From the NCBI GenBank assembly GCA_963833115.1, contig CAWHWS010000002.1:2666001-2730000 (forward strand): a stretch of DNA of 64,000 bases, read 5' to 3'. This DNA is from Hasllibacter sp963833115 (lineage in GTDB: Bacteria; Pseudomonadota; Alphaproteobacteria; Rhodobacterales; Rhodobacteraceae). Under the pieces are notes generated by a model, which saw only the letters and a program-made list of their open reading frames with translations, was not told where the DNA came from and searched no databases. This document shows, one piece after another, positions 24,417-31,798 of this stretch (its first letter is position 1; each line of letters begins with the position of its first letter). The translations under genes and the position numbers were made by a program.

Positions 24417-25367
24417 CTAGATTGCCTCCTCAACCCCCCCCCCCGCGCCCGGTTCCACGGCGGCGCCCATCTCGCCCGCCGCCCGCGCCTGGAAGTCGCG
24501 CGCCTCCGCCTTGAGCGCGCTCAGGAACGCCTGCACCTTCGTCGTCCGGTGCAGGTCCACATGCGTCACCAGCCAGAGCGCGGGCATCCAGTCGTCCGCC
24601 GGCTCGAGCACCCGGCGCAGGCCCGGCCAGCTCGGCGCCTCCCAGCACGAGACGAACCCCAGCCCCGCGCCCGCCACGATCGCCTCGCGCATGATCCGCA
24701 GGTCCGTCGCGCGGAACACGACGCGCTCGGGCGGCACCCGCTCGCGCAGCCAGCGGGCGAAAGGCGCGCGGCTCTCGGCATCCTCCGGCCCGACGAAATC
24801 GTGCGACGGCAGGTCGTCCTCGACCCGCGGCACCCCGCGTGCCGCGAGGTAGTCCTCCGATCCGTAGAGGGCCATCGGCATCGGGATGAAGCGCTGCACC
24901 ACGTTGTCCGGGTTCTCGGGCGGCGCGCCCGCCCGCACCGCCACGTGCGCCTCCCCGTATTCGAGACGCAGGATCCGGTCCCCCGTCACGTAGCGCACGA
25001 TCAGGCCGGGATGCGCCGCGCGGAACCGCGCCAGCACCGGCACCAGGAGCGGCGAGACGGAGTGCAGCGAGGTCACCACGAGGTCGCCCGTCACCTCCTC
25101 CCCGCGTCCCTTGATGCGGCTGGCGAGCTGCTCGAACTGATCGTCCGTCGTGCGCGCCACCGTCAGGAGGTCGAGCCCCGCCTCCGTCGCGGTGTAGCCC
25201 CGCGCGTGCCGCTGGAAGAGCTTGACCCCCAGCCGCGCCTCGAGCGCGCCGACATGGCGGATCACGGTGGCGTGGTGCACGCCCAGGCTCTCGGCCGCGC
25301 CGGACACCGTGCCGGCGCGCGCCACGTGGTACGCGGTGCGGATCTCGTCCCAGGTCTCCACGGCCAT
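24417..25367 (-). CDS. LysR-family transcriptional regulator
   Basis: The 316-residue protein has an N-terminal LysR helix-turn-helix (AYHVARAGTVSGAAESLGVH, HHATVIRHVGALEARLGVKL, FQRHARGYTATEAG) and a periplasmic-binding-protein-like effector domain (about residues 90-290, DLVVTSLHSVSPLLVPVLAR). It usually acts as a tetramer, with a small metabolite as co-inducer. ATG 25365-25367 follows GGAGAGGAGGG. Two 16-bp direct repeats lie upstream (25407-25463), a likely place for autoregulation. The C-terminus is a Gly/Ala/Glu tail. Target genes are not evident; the neighbouring plus-strand gene is a VPLPA-CTERM protein. Confidence 0.9.
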   Translation of the reverse strand: MAVETWDEIRTAYHVARAGTVSGAAESLGVHHATVIRHVGALEARLGVKLFQRHARGYTATEAGLDLLTVARTTDDQFEQLASRIKGRGEEVTGDLVVTSLHSVSPLLVPVLARFRAAHPGLIVRYVTGDRILRLEYGEAHVAVRAGAPPENPDNVVQRFIPMPMALYGSEDYLAARGVPRVEDDLPSHDFVGPEDAESRAPFARWLRERVPPERVVFRATDLRIMREAIVAGAGLGFVSCWEAPSWPGLRRVLEPADDWMPALWLVTHVDLHRTTKVQAFLSALKAEARDFQARAAGEMGAAVEPGAGGGVEEAI

Positions 25368-25406
25368 CGCGGGGCCCTCCTCTCCGGCACACAACCGCGG
25401 CGGCGC

Positions 25407-25463
25407 GCCCTGCGCAACCGCGAACCGTCGGAGCGCCGAAACCGCCCGCCCTGCGCAACCGCG
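25407..25463. repeat. Two 16-bp direct repeats upstream of the LysR gene
   Basis: GCCCTGCGCAACCGCG occurs identically at 25407-25422 and 25448-25463 (41-base offset, near four helical turns). They lie 40-96 bases upstream of the LysR start in the 334-base gap between divergent genes. They may be regulator sites. Confidence 0.55.
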
Positions 25464-25471
25464 CACAGCCG

Positions 25472-25549
25472 CGTCCCGGCCCCGCGGGCCTGCCGCTCCT
25501 GGCCATGGGGCTGGGCGCGCGCGGGCTCGCGCGGCGCCGGCGGGCCTGA
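25472..25549 (+). pseudogene. Remnant of a VPLPA-CTERM tail
   Basis: In frame with TGA 25547-25549 the plus strand reads PGPAGLPLLAMGLGARGLAR followed by three arginines and alanine. This is almost the sorting tail of the intact gene that ends at 26517 (PAGLPLLAAALGALGLARRR). There is no start codon or body in front of it. It looks like the 3' end left by deletion or duplication of a related surface-protein gene. Confidence 0.55.
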
Positions 25550-25701
25550 CCCCGCCCCGGCGCCGCGTCACCGGCGCGCCGCCCGCCACCCGTCGGCGGC
25601 TTCCTGCCTACGGGTCGTCCCTGGCGGGGGGGATTTCGCACCGCGAAGTCCTGGACCCGCTACGAATGAGGAGTGCCAACCCCGCGTTCGAGGAGGTTCT
25701 C

Positions 25702-26517
25702 ATGTCGCTGTCCGCCACCCTTTCACCGGCCGCCTCCCTCGCCCGGAGCGCCGCCTTCGCCACCTGCCTGTCGGCGCTCGCCACCGCGGCCCTCGCGGTC
25801 CCCCTCTCGCCCGGCGGCTTCGTGAGCCGGGACGACCTCGCCCCGGAGGCGGCGCGCGCGCAACCGGGGGACCCGGCCTTCTTCGGCACGTCCACCGTGC
25901 CCGCGTTCGCCAACGAGTCCCTGTCCGCGGACTTCCTCTTCGGCGGCGCGCTGATCTCCGACTACTTTACCATCACCGGCCAGCTCGTCTCCTTCATCAA
26001 CCTGACCACGCCGCAGCGGACGGTCTTCGGCTACGAGTTCGGATTCATCACGGACGAGGGAACCGACGACTTCCCGGGCATCGCGTTTCCCTTCGAGGCG
26101 TTCTACGGCGGCGCCAGTGTCACCGGCTTCGCGGGATACGACGTCGAGGTCGCCGTGCAGGCCGTCGAATCGGACGACCCGCTGCCCGACGTGATCCGCA
26201 GCGACGACGGGGATACGATCACGTTCGACTTCCGGAGCGAGGGCCTGCCGAACGGGATCCCCGATGACGGCTTCACGCTCTCGACCAACATCGTGGGCGT
26301 GCCGATCTTCCTCGCCGTGAACGCCCCCGCCTTCCGCTTCGACGGGACCGGGACGATCGACCTGGCGGTGGACAGCACCCCCCTCACCGCGCTCGCCACC
26401 GGCCCGATCCTCTACGCGCCCGCCGGCGCTCCCGTCGCCCCCATCCCCCTCCCCGCCGGCCTGCCTCTGCTCGCGGCGGCCCTCGGGGCGCTCGGGCTCG
26501 CCCGCCGCCGGGCTTGA
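25702..26517 (+). CDS. VPLPA-CTERM sorting domain protein
   Basis: The 271-residue protein starts at ATG 25702 behind GAGGAGG. It has an N-terminal export signal (SAAFATCLSALATAALAV), a middle domain without recognised family that is rich in Asp, Phe and Gly (VFGYEFGFITDEGTDDFPGI), and the sorting tail APIPLPAGLPLLAAALGALG followed by arginines. VPLPA-CTERM is a Rhodobacterales variant of PEP-CTERM, thought to be cut by an exosortase/rhombosortase-like enzyme and to deliver proteins to the surface or matrix. None of those enzymes is in the window. Confidence 0.85.
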   Translation: MSLSATLSPAASLARSAAFATCLSALATAALAVPLSPGGFVSRDDLAPEAARAQPGDPAFFGTSTVPAFANESLSADFLFGGALISDYFTITGQLVSFINLTTPQRTVFGYEFGFITDEGTDDFPGIAFPFEAFYGGASVTGFAGYDVEVAVQAVESDDPLPDVIRSDDGDTITFDFRSEGLPNGIPDDGFTLSTNIVGVPIFLAVNAPAFRFDGTGTIDLAVDSTPLTALATGPILYAPAGAPVAPIPLPAGLPLLAAALGALGLARRRA

Positions 26518-26547
26518 CCCCCCGGGACCGGGGCGCGTAAGGCGCGC

Positions 26548-26594
26548 CGATCCCCGGAAGGCACCTCCTTCCGGTCCCCCGCCATGGGGGATCG
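26548..26594 (+). terminator. Nested inverted repeat, possible terminator between the VPLPA-CTERM gene and ffh
   Basis: An inner stem CCGGAAGG/CCTTCCGG (26554-26561 and 26567-26574, loop CACCT) lies inside outer arms CGATCCCC/GGGGATCG (26548-26555 and 26587-26594). The inner and outer stems share bases, so they are partly alternative folds. It starts 30 bases after the stop codon; there is no T-run. Confidence 0.45.
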
Positions 26595-26686
26595 CCCCCC
26601 GTCAGCGCGTCGCGCCCACGGGGGCGGTTGGCGTTGCGCGGTCCGCGCCCCTACCTGAAGGGCGCCCGGTACGAAGGAGACGGCCC

Positions 26687-28189
26687 ATGTTCGAATCGCT
26701 CTCCGGCCGCCTCGGCGGGGTCCTCGACCGCCTCACCCGGCAGGGCGCCCTCTCCGAGGAGGACGTCCGCACCGCCCTCCGCGAGGTCCGCACCGCCCTC
26801 CTGGAGGCCGACGTCTCCCTGCCCGTCGCCCGCGACTTCGTCGCCGCCGTCCAGGCCAAGGCCACCGGCCAGTCCGTCACCAAGTCCGTCACGCCCGGCC
26901 AGCAGGTCGTCAAGATCGTCCACGACGAGCTCGTCCACGTCTTGACCGGAGACGCCGACCCCGGCGCCCTCAAGATCGACAACCCGCCCGCCCCCATCCT
27001 GATGGTCGGCCTCCAGGGCGGCGGCAAGACGACGACCACCGCCAAGATCGCCCGCCGCCTCCACGAGCGGGAGGGCAAGCGCGTCCTCATGGCCAGCCTC
27101 GACACCAACCGCCCCGCCGCGATGGAGCAGCTCGCCATCCTGGGGAGCCAGATCGGCGTCGACACCCTCCCGATCGTCCCCGGCGAGACGGCGGTGCAGA
27201 TCGCCCGCCGCGCCAAGACCCAGGCGTCCCTCGGCGGCTACGACGTCTATTTCCTCGACACCGCCGGCCGCCTGCATATCGACGCCGAGCTCATCGCCCA
27301 GGCGGCCGAGGTCCGCGACATCGCCCGCCCGCGCGAGACGCTCCTCGTCGTCGACGGCCTCACCGGCCAGGACGCGGTCAACGTCGCCACCGAGTTCGAC
27401 GACAAGATCGGCGTCACCGGCGTCGTCCTCACCCGGATGGACGGGGACGGCCGCGGCGGCGCCGCCCTGTCGATGCGCGCCGTCACCGGCAAGCCCATCC
27501 GCTTCGTCGGCACCGGCGAGAAGCTGGACGCGCTCGAGACCTTCGAGCCCGGCCGCGTCGCGGGCCGCATCCTCGGCATGGGCGACATCGTCTCCCTCGT
27601 GGAGCGCGCGCAGGAGACCATCGAGGCCGAGCAGGCCGAGCGCATGATGAAGCGCTTCCAGAAGGGTCAGTTCAACATGAACGACCTGCGCGCCCAGATC
27701 GAGCAGATGCAGAAGATGGGCGGCATGGAGGGCGTCATGGGCATGATGCCCGGCATGGCCAAGATGGCCGGCCAGGTGAAGGAGGCCGGCCTCGACGACC
27801 GCCTCCTGCGCCGCCAGATCGCCCTCATCGACTCCATGACCAAGCGCGAGCGCGCCCAGCCCGCGATCCTCCAGGCGAGCCGCAAGAAGCGCATCGCCAA
27901 GGGCGCGGGGCTGGAGGTCAACCAGCTCAACCAACTTCTCAAGATGCACCGGCAAATGTCGGACATGATGAAGAAAATGGGCAAGGGCGGCATGCTCAAG
28001 CAGGCGATGCGCGGCATGTTCGGCGGCGGCGGTCCCTCGGCGGCGGACATGCAGGCCGCGCAGGCCGCCATGGGCGGCGCCAAGGGCGCGCCGCAGCTCC
28101 CCGGCGGCGGCCTCCCCGGCGCGGGTCCGTTCGGCGGCGGCGGCCTGCAGCTCCCCCCGGGCCTCAGCGGCTTCGGCAAGAAGAAGTGA
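26687..28189 (+). CDS. ffh: Signal recognition particle protein Ffh
   Basis: The 500-residue GTPase binds 4.5S RNA and signal peptides of nascent membrane proteins. The N domain (MFESLSGRLGGVLDRLTRQG) precedes the G domain with LMVGLQGGGKTTTTAKIAR (P loop), YFLDTAGRLHIDAEL, TRMDGDGRGGAAL and RFVGTGEKLDALETF. A methionine-rich M domain follows (KMGGMEGVMGMMPGMAKMAG and the RNA-binding IDSMTKRERAQPAIL, SRKKRIAKGAG). The C-terminus is a Gly/Pro-rich tail. It starts the run leading to the rpsP operon, and its stop overlaps the GTG of the first acetyltransferase. Confidence 0.97.
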   Translation: MFESLSGRLGGVLDRLTRQGALSEEDVRTALREVRTALLEADVSLPVARDFVAAVQAKATGQSVTKSVTPGQQVVKIVHDELVHVLTGDADPGALKIDNPPAPILMVGLQGGGKTTTTAKIARRLHEREGKRVLMASLDTNRPAAMEQLAILGSQIGVDTLPIVPGETAVQIARRAKTQASLGGYDVYFLDTAGRLHIDAELIAQAAEVRDIARPRETLLVVDGLTGQDAVNVATEFDDKIGVTGVVLTRMDGDGRGGAALSMRAVTGKPIRFVGTGEKLDALETFEPGRVAGRILGMGDIVSLVERAQETIEAEQAERMMKRFQKGQFNMNDLRAQIEQMQKMGGMEGVMGMMPGMAKMAGQVKEAGLDDRLLRRQIALIDSMTKRERAQPAILQASRKKRIAKGAGLEVNQLNQLLKMHRQMSDMMKKMGKGGMLKQAMRGMFGGGGPSAADMQAAQAAMGGAKGAPQLPGGGLPGAGPFGGGGLQLPPGLSGFGKKK

Positions 28190-28755
28190 CCCGAGCCGAC
28201 ATCACAGGCCGGGCGGCGCCTCCGCCCCACCGCCTCGAAGGGCCGGCGGCGGCGATCCCGACGCTCCGCACGGAGCGCCTGACCCTTCGCGCTCCCGTCC
28301 TGGCCGATTTCGAACCCTATGCCGCCTATTGGGCAAGCGACCGCTCGTGCTACATGGACGGTCCCAAGGACGAACGCTGGGCCTGGGGCAAGTTCTCCGC
28401 CCATGTCGGTCATTGGACGCTGCGCGGCTTCGGGTTCTGGGCCGTGCGCGATGCCGCCGGACCGGTCGGCATGTGCGGCGTTCACCGGCCGTCGACGATC
28501 CCGGACCCGGTCATCGGCTGGATACTCTACGGCGGGCGCGAGGGGCGCGGCTATGCGACCGAAGCCGCCCGCGCCGCCCTGCTCTGGTGGTTCGCCAGGG
28601 GCGAGCCGATCTGCACGGCATCCATCGAACGCGGCAACGCCGCCTCGCGCGCCGTCGCGCGCCGCCTCGGCGGGCGCGACACCGGCCGCGTGCCGGAGGG
28701 CGAGCCGGACACCCTGACCGCCTGGACCTTCGCGCCCGGGGACCTCCCGGCATGA
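28186..28755 (+). CDS. GNAT-family N-acetyltransferase (first of four)
   Basis: The 189-residue protein has the RimJ/RimL-type layout: ETERL-like start TLRTERLTLRAPVLADFEPY, the middle strand GWILYGGREGRGYATEAARA with the acetyl-CoA pyrophosphate loop (GRGYAT) and ERGNAASRAVARRLGGRDTG. It should transfer acetyl groups from acetyl-CoA to an amine, often the N-terminus of a protein; the substrate is unknown. It begins with GTG overlapping the ffh stop (GTGA), and its own stop overlaps the next gene by four bases, so translation is chained. Confidence 0.88.
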   Translation: MTRADITGRAAPPPHRLEGPAAAIPTLRTERLTLRAPVLADFEPYAAYWASDRSCYMDGPKDERWAWGKFSAHVGHWTLRGFGFWAVRDAAGPVGMCGVHRPSTIPDPVIGWILYGGREGRGYATEAARAALLWWFARGEPICTASIERGNAASRAVARRLGGRDTGRVPEGEPDTLTAWTFAPGDLPA

Positions 28756-29297
28756 TCGCCCTCGACATCCCCACCCTGGAGACCCCCCGCCTGATCCTCC
28801 GCGCCCCCCGCGCCGAGGATCACGCCGCCTTCGCCGCGTTCTACGAGACGGACGCCGCGCGCTTCGTCGGCGGCCCGATGGCCCCCGCGCTCTCCTGGCG
28901 CTATCTCGCCGAGGTCGTCGGCCACTGGCACCTGCGCGGCTTCGGCCGCTGGATGGTGGAGCTCAAGGACGCGCCCGGCCGGCCGGTCGGCCTCGTCGGC
29001 CTGCACTTCCCCCTCGACTGGCCGGAGCCCGAGATCGGCTGGTTCGTCTGGGACGGCACCGGCCGGGGCTACGCCTCCGAGGCCGGCCGCGCCGCGCGCG
29101 CCCACGCCTACGACGTGCTGGGCTGGTCCACCGCCATCTCCCTCATCGCCCATGAGAACGACGCCTCCATCCGCGTGGCCCGCGCCCTCGGCGCCGCGCG
29201 GGAGGCCGATTTCGAGCACGAGCGCTTCGGCGCCATGATGGTCTGGCGCCATCCCGGCCCCGACTCCGACTCCGCCGGACCGGAGGGCGCGCCATGA
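28752..29297 (+). CDS. GNAT-family N-acetyltransferase (second of four)
   Basis: The 181-residue paralogue shows PTLETPRLILRAPRAEDHAA, then GHWHLRGFGRWMVELKD, EIGWFVWDGTGRGYASEAGR with the acetyl-CoA loop, and LIAHENDASIRVARALGA, all of the RimJ/RimL type. The segment W-HLRG-G also occurs in the first and fourth genes, showing common descent by duplication. Start ATG 28752 overlaps the previous stop (ATGA). Confidence 0.9.
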   Translation: MIALDIPTLETPRLILRAPRAEDHAAFAAFYETDAARFVGGPMAPALSWRYLAEVVGHWHLRGFGRWMVELKDAPGRPVGLVGLHFPLDWPEPEIGWFVWDGTGRGYASEAGRAARAHAYDVLGWSTAISLIAHENDASIRVARALGAAREADFEHERFGAMMVWRHPGPDSDSAGPEGAP

Positions 29298-29893
29298 CCG
29301 GCCGGCCCTTCCGCGGCGCCCATTCGCCGGGGCCGAGGCCCCCCTTCGCGCCCGGCCGCCTGGGCGGGCCGCGCCCCTGCCCCGCGCTCGCCACCGACCG
29401 CCTCGCCATCGGCGCCCTGGCCCTCGAGGACTGGCCCGCCTACCGGGACTTCATGCTCGACGACGCGCGCACCGGCCATATCGGCGGGCCCTTCGACCTG
29501 CACGGCGCCTGGGGCTGGTTCTCCGCCGACGCGGGCACCTGGGCGATGACCGGCGCGGGCGGCGCCGCGATCCGCCTCGGCGGCGCCCTGATCGGCACGC
29601 TGAGCCTCAACGACCTGCCCGCCTTCGCCGAGCCCGAGCTCGGCTGGGCGCTCTTCGGCGGCCATGAGGGGCACGGCTACGCCGCCGAGGCCGCCGCCGC
29701 CTTCCTCGCCTGGATCCGCGCGGAGGTCCGCCCCCCCTCGCTCGTCTCCTATGTCGGCGCGGGCAACCTGCGCTCGGCCAACGTCGCGCGCCGCATCGGC
29801 GCCGCCCTCGACACCGCCGCCTGGACCCCCGCGCCCGGCGACGCCGCCTGGCGCCACAAGGTCTCGCCGCAGGGCGAGGGGCCCGCGGCATGA
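29294..29893 (+). CDS. GNAT-family N-acetyltransferase (third of four)
   Basis: The 199-residue protein has a Pro/Gly-rich N-terminal extension of about 30 residues, then LATDRLAIGALALEDWPAYR, ELGWALFGGHEGHGYAAEAA with a slightly altered acetyl-CoA loop (GHGYAA) and YVGAGNLRSANVARRIGAAL. ATG overlaps the stop before it. Substrate unknown. The extension is absent from the other three paralogues, so the true start could lie further in. Confidence 0.86.
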   Translation: MTGRPFRGAHSPGPRPPFAPGRLGGPRPCPALATDRLAIGALALEDWPAYRDFMLDDARTGHIGGPFDLHGAWGWFSADAGTWAMTGAGGAAIRLGGALIGTLSLNDLPAFAEPELGWALFGGHEGHGYAAEAAAAFLAWIRAEVRPPSLVSYVGAGNLRSANVARRIGAALDTAAWTPAPGDAAWRHKVSPQGEGPAA

Positions 29894-30480
29894 GCGCCCT
29901 GACCACCGAGCGCCTCGCGATGCGCCCGCCCGAGATGGACGATTTCGAGGGGTTCGCCGCCTTCATCGCCTCCGAGCGCTCGCGCTTCGTCGGCGGGCCG
30001 GGCCGGGACCGGGACGTCACCTGGCGCGCCTTCGCGCATCTCGCCGGCATGTGGCACCTGCGCGGCTACGGGCCCTTCGTCGTCCTCCTGGACGGGGCGG
30101 CGATCGGCATGGCCGGCCCCTGGCGCCCCGTCACCATCCCCGAGCCGGAGTTGAGCTACACCCTCTGGTCCGGCGCGCACGAGGGCCGCGGCCTGATGAC
30201 CGAGGCGGCGGCCGCGGCCGTGCGCTGGTCCTGGGCGCGGGGGCTGCCGAGCCTCGTGAGCTACATCGACCCGGCCAACGCGCCCTCGATCGCGCTCGCC
30301 CGCCGCCTCGGCGCCGCGCTCGACCCCGCGGCCGAGCCGTCCGAGCCCGGCGTGCACGTCTACCGCCACCCCGCGCCCGCGGCCCGGACGGGCTCGGCCC
30401 GGACGGACCCGGCCCGAACGGACACGGCCCGGACGGACTCGGTCCGGGCGGAGGCGGCGCGTTGCGCCGCGGCCCGGTGA
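29890..30480 (+). CDS. GNAT-family N-acetyltransferase (fourth of four) with repetitive tail
   Basis: The 196-residue protein has LTTERLAMRPPEMDDFEGFA, MWHLRGYGPFVVLLDG, ELSYTLWSGAHEGRGLMTEA with the acetyl-CoA loop, and YIDPANAPSIALARRLGAAL. Its last 35 residues are a low-complexity tail of five-residue units of the form xARTD, encoded by a 15-bp tandem repeat (30378-30452). The tail follows the normal end of the fold (HVYRHP). The stop TGA at 30478-30480 overlaps the ATG of a small ORF (TGATG). Confidence 0.88.
   Translation: MSALTTERLAMRPPEMDDFEGFAAFIASERSRFVGGPGRDRDVTWRAFAHLAGMWHLRGYGPFVVLLDGAAIGMAGPWRPVTIPEPELSYTLWSGAHEGRGLMTEAAAAAVRWSWARGLPSLVSYIDPANAPSIALARRLGAALDPAAEPSEPGVHVYRHPAPAARTGSARTDPARTDTARTDSVRAEAARCAAAR
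30378..30452 (+). repeat. 15-bp tandem repeat at the end of the fourth GNAT gene
   Basis: Five consecutive 15-base units related to CTCGGCCCGGACGGA run in frame from 30378 to 30452, with one to four changes per unit. They encode AARTG, SARTD, PARTD, TARTD and SVRAE. Copy number is likely to vary between strains. Confidence 0.75.
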
Positions 30481-30566
30481 TGCGCGTGGCCCATGCGCAT
30501 GGGACGTGCATGCCGCGTGCATGCCCCGTGCATCCCTCCCGCACGCCCCGCCCGGAGGCCCCATGA
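30480..30566 (+). CDS. Possible 28-residue leader ORF, His/Cys/Met-containing
   Basis: ATG 30480-30482 overlaps the stop of the fourth GNAT gene (TGATG) and the ORF's TGA overlaps the chorismate mutase ATG (ATGA), so it bridges the two genes. It contains VAHAHGTCMPRACPVHP, with three His, two Cys and one internal Met. Most of it is made by the 11-bp GTGCATG repeats read in three frames, so its coding nature may be incidental. No homologue is known to me. Confidence 0.3.
   Translation: MRVAHAHGTCMPRACPVHPSRTPRPEAP
30495..30534 (+). repeat. 11-bp-phased GTGCATG array, copy A (upstream of chorismate mutase and rpsP)
   Basis: GCGCATG, GTGCATG, GTGCATG and GTGCATC start at 30495, 30506, 30517 and 30528, exactly 11 bases apart, separated by four variable bases. 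The first unit is inside the perfect palindrome CCCATGCGCATGGG (30490-30503). A second array with the same unit, spacing and transcript orientation is at 57137-57187. Confidence 0.75.
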
Positions 30567-30862
30567 CCCAGGATCCGGACCGCGCCGCCGCCCTCCTCGC
30601 CGGCCACCGGGAGAGCATCGACCGGCTCGACGCGGTGCTCGTCTACACCCTCGCCGAGCGGTTCTCCCGCACGCAGGCGGTGGGCGCGCTCAAGGCCGAG
30701 CACGCCCTGCCGCCAAGCGATCCGGCCCGCGAGGCCGCGCAGATCGCGCGCCTCACCCAGCTCGCGGAGGAGGCCGGACTCGATCCCGCCTTCGCCAAGA
30801 AGTTCCTCGCCTTCGTGATCGAGGAAGTCATCCGCCACCATCGGCGACACCAGGAAACGTAA
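30563..30862 (+). CDS. Chorismate mutase, AroQ type
   Basis: The 99-residue all-helical protein converts chorismate to prephenate. It shows HRESIDRLDAVLVYTLAERF with the active-site arginine, VGALKAEHALPPSDPAREAA with the conserved lysine, and LDPAFAKKFLAFVIEEVIRH. The start ATG 30563 follows CGGAGG. Stand-alone small chorismate mutases at this position between ffh and rpsP are typical of Rhodobacterales. It would feed phenylalanine and tyrosine synthesis. Confidence 0.92.
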   Translation: MTQDPDRAAALLAGHRESIDRLDAVLVYTLAERFSRTQAVGALKAEHALPPSDPAREAAQIARLTQLAEEAGLDPAFAKKFLAFVIEEVIRHHRRHQET

Positions 30863-30875
30863 GGAAGACAACACC

Positions 30876-31283
30876 ATGGCAATGAAGATCCGGCTCGCCC
30901 GCGGCGGCTCCAAGAAGCGCCCGTACTATCGCATCGTCGCCACCGACAGCCGCATGGCCCGCGACGGCCGCTTCATCGAGAAGCTCGGCACCTACTCGCC
31001 CCTCCTGCCCAAGGACAGCGAGGACCGCGTGAAGATGGACATGGAGCGCGTGCAGCACTGGCTCGACCGCGGCGCCCAGCCGACCGACCGCGTCGCCCGC
31101 TTCCTCGAGGCCGCCGGCCATTCCGAGAAGACCGAGCGCGCCAACATGCAGAAGGCCGAGCCCGGCAAGAAGGCCAAGGCCCGCGCCGAGGAGAAGGCCG
31201 CCAAGGCCGCCGCCGCCGCCGAGGCCGCCGCCGCCCCGGAGCCCGCCCCGGAGCCCGAGCCCGCCGCGTCCGAGGAGGAATAG
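30876..31283 (+). CDS. rpsP: 30S ribosomal protein S16
   Basis: The first 85 residues are S16: AMKIRLARGGSKKRPYYRIV, ATDSRMARDGRFIEKLGTYS and ERVQHWLDRGAQPTDRVARF. The product is 135 residues because of a C-terminal Lys/Ala/Glu/Pro-rich extension (EEKAAKAAAAAEAAAAPEPA), a common but variable addition in alphaproteobacteria. It starts 13 bases after chorismate mutase, with AAGGAAG upstream. It opens the rpsP-rimM-trmD-rplS-rpmE ribosome operon. Confidence 0.97.
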   Translation: MAMKIRLARGGSKKRPYYRIVATDSRMARDGRFIEKLGTYSPLLPKDSEDRVKMDMERVQHWLDRGAQPTDRVARFLEAAGHSEKTERANMQKAEPGKKAKARAEEKAAKAAAAAEAAAAPEPAPEPEPAASEEE

Positions 31284-31291
31284 GCCCCGCC

Positions 31292-31798
31292 ATGCCGTCG
31301 CCCGAGGGCCATGTCACCGTCGCCGCCATCGCCGGGAGCTTCGGCGTGCGCGGCGAGGTGCGCCTGAAATCCTTCACCGCCGATCCCGGCGCGGTGGGGG
31401 GCTACGGCCCGGTCACCGCCGAGGACGGCCGCACCTTCGACCTCTCGGTGGGGCGCCCGGTGAAGGGCGGCTTCGCGGCGCGGCTCGGCGGCATCTCCAC
31501 CAAGGAGGCGGCGGACGCCCTGCGCGGCGTGCGCCTGTCGGTGCCGCGCGGCCGCCTGCCGGCCCTGCCGGACGACGAGTACTACCATGCCGACCTGATC
31601 GGCCTGACGGTTGTGGACACCGGCGGCGCTGTCCTTGGCACGGTCAAGGCGGTGCTCGACCACGGCGCGGGCGACCTCCTCGAGCTCCATGTGCCGGGCG
31701 GCACGGCGCTCCTCCCGTTCACCGCCGCGGCGGTCCCGACCGTCGACCTCTCGGCGGGCCGGATCGTCGCCGACCCGCCCGAGGGAGTGTTCGACTGA
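31292..31798 (+). CDS. rimM: Ribosome maturation factor RimM
   Basis: The 168-residue protein has the RimM N-domain (VAAIAGSFGVRGEVRLKSFT) and the PRC-barrel (DDEYYHADLIGLTVVDTGGA, GAGDLLELHVPGGTALLPFT). It assists 16S rRNA head maturation through binding S19. It follows rpsP by eight bases. Its stop overlaps the ATG of the small membrane ORF (TGATG), so the operon's usual next gene, trmD, is displaced downstream. Confidence 0.95.
   Translation: MPSPEGHVTVAAIAGSFGVRGEVRLKSFTADPGAVGGYGPVTAEDGRTFDLSVGRPVKGGFAARLGGISTKEAADALRGVRLSVPRGRLPALPDDEYYHADLIGLTVVDTGGAVLGTVKAVLDHGAGDLLELHVPGGTALLPFTAAAVPTVDLSAGRIVADPPEGVFD

Noticed and set aside
28186..30480. GNAT cluster as a mobile cassette
   Set aside because: No integrase, repeats or composition change at its ends; the overlapping starts and shared motifs fit local duplication.
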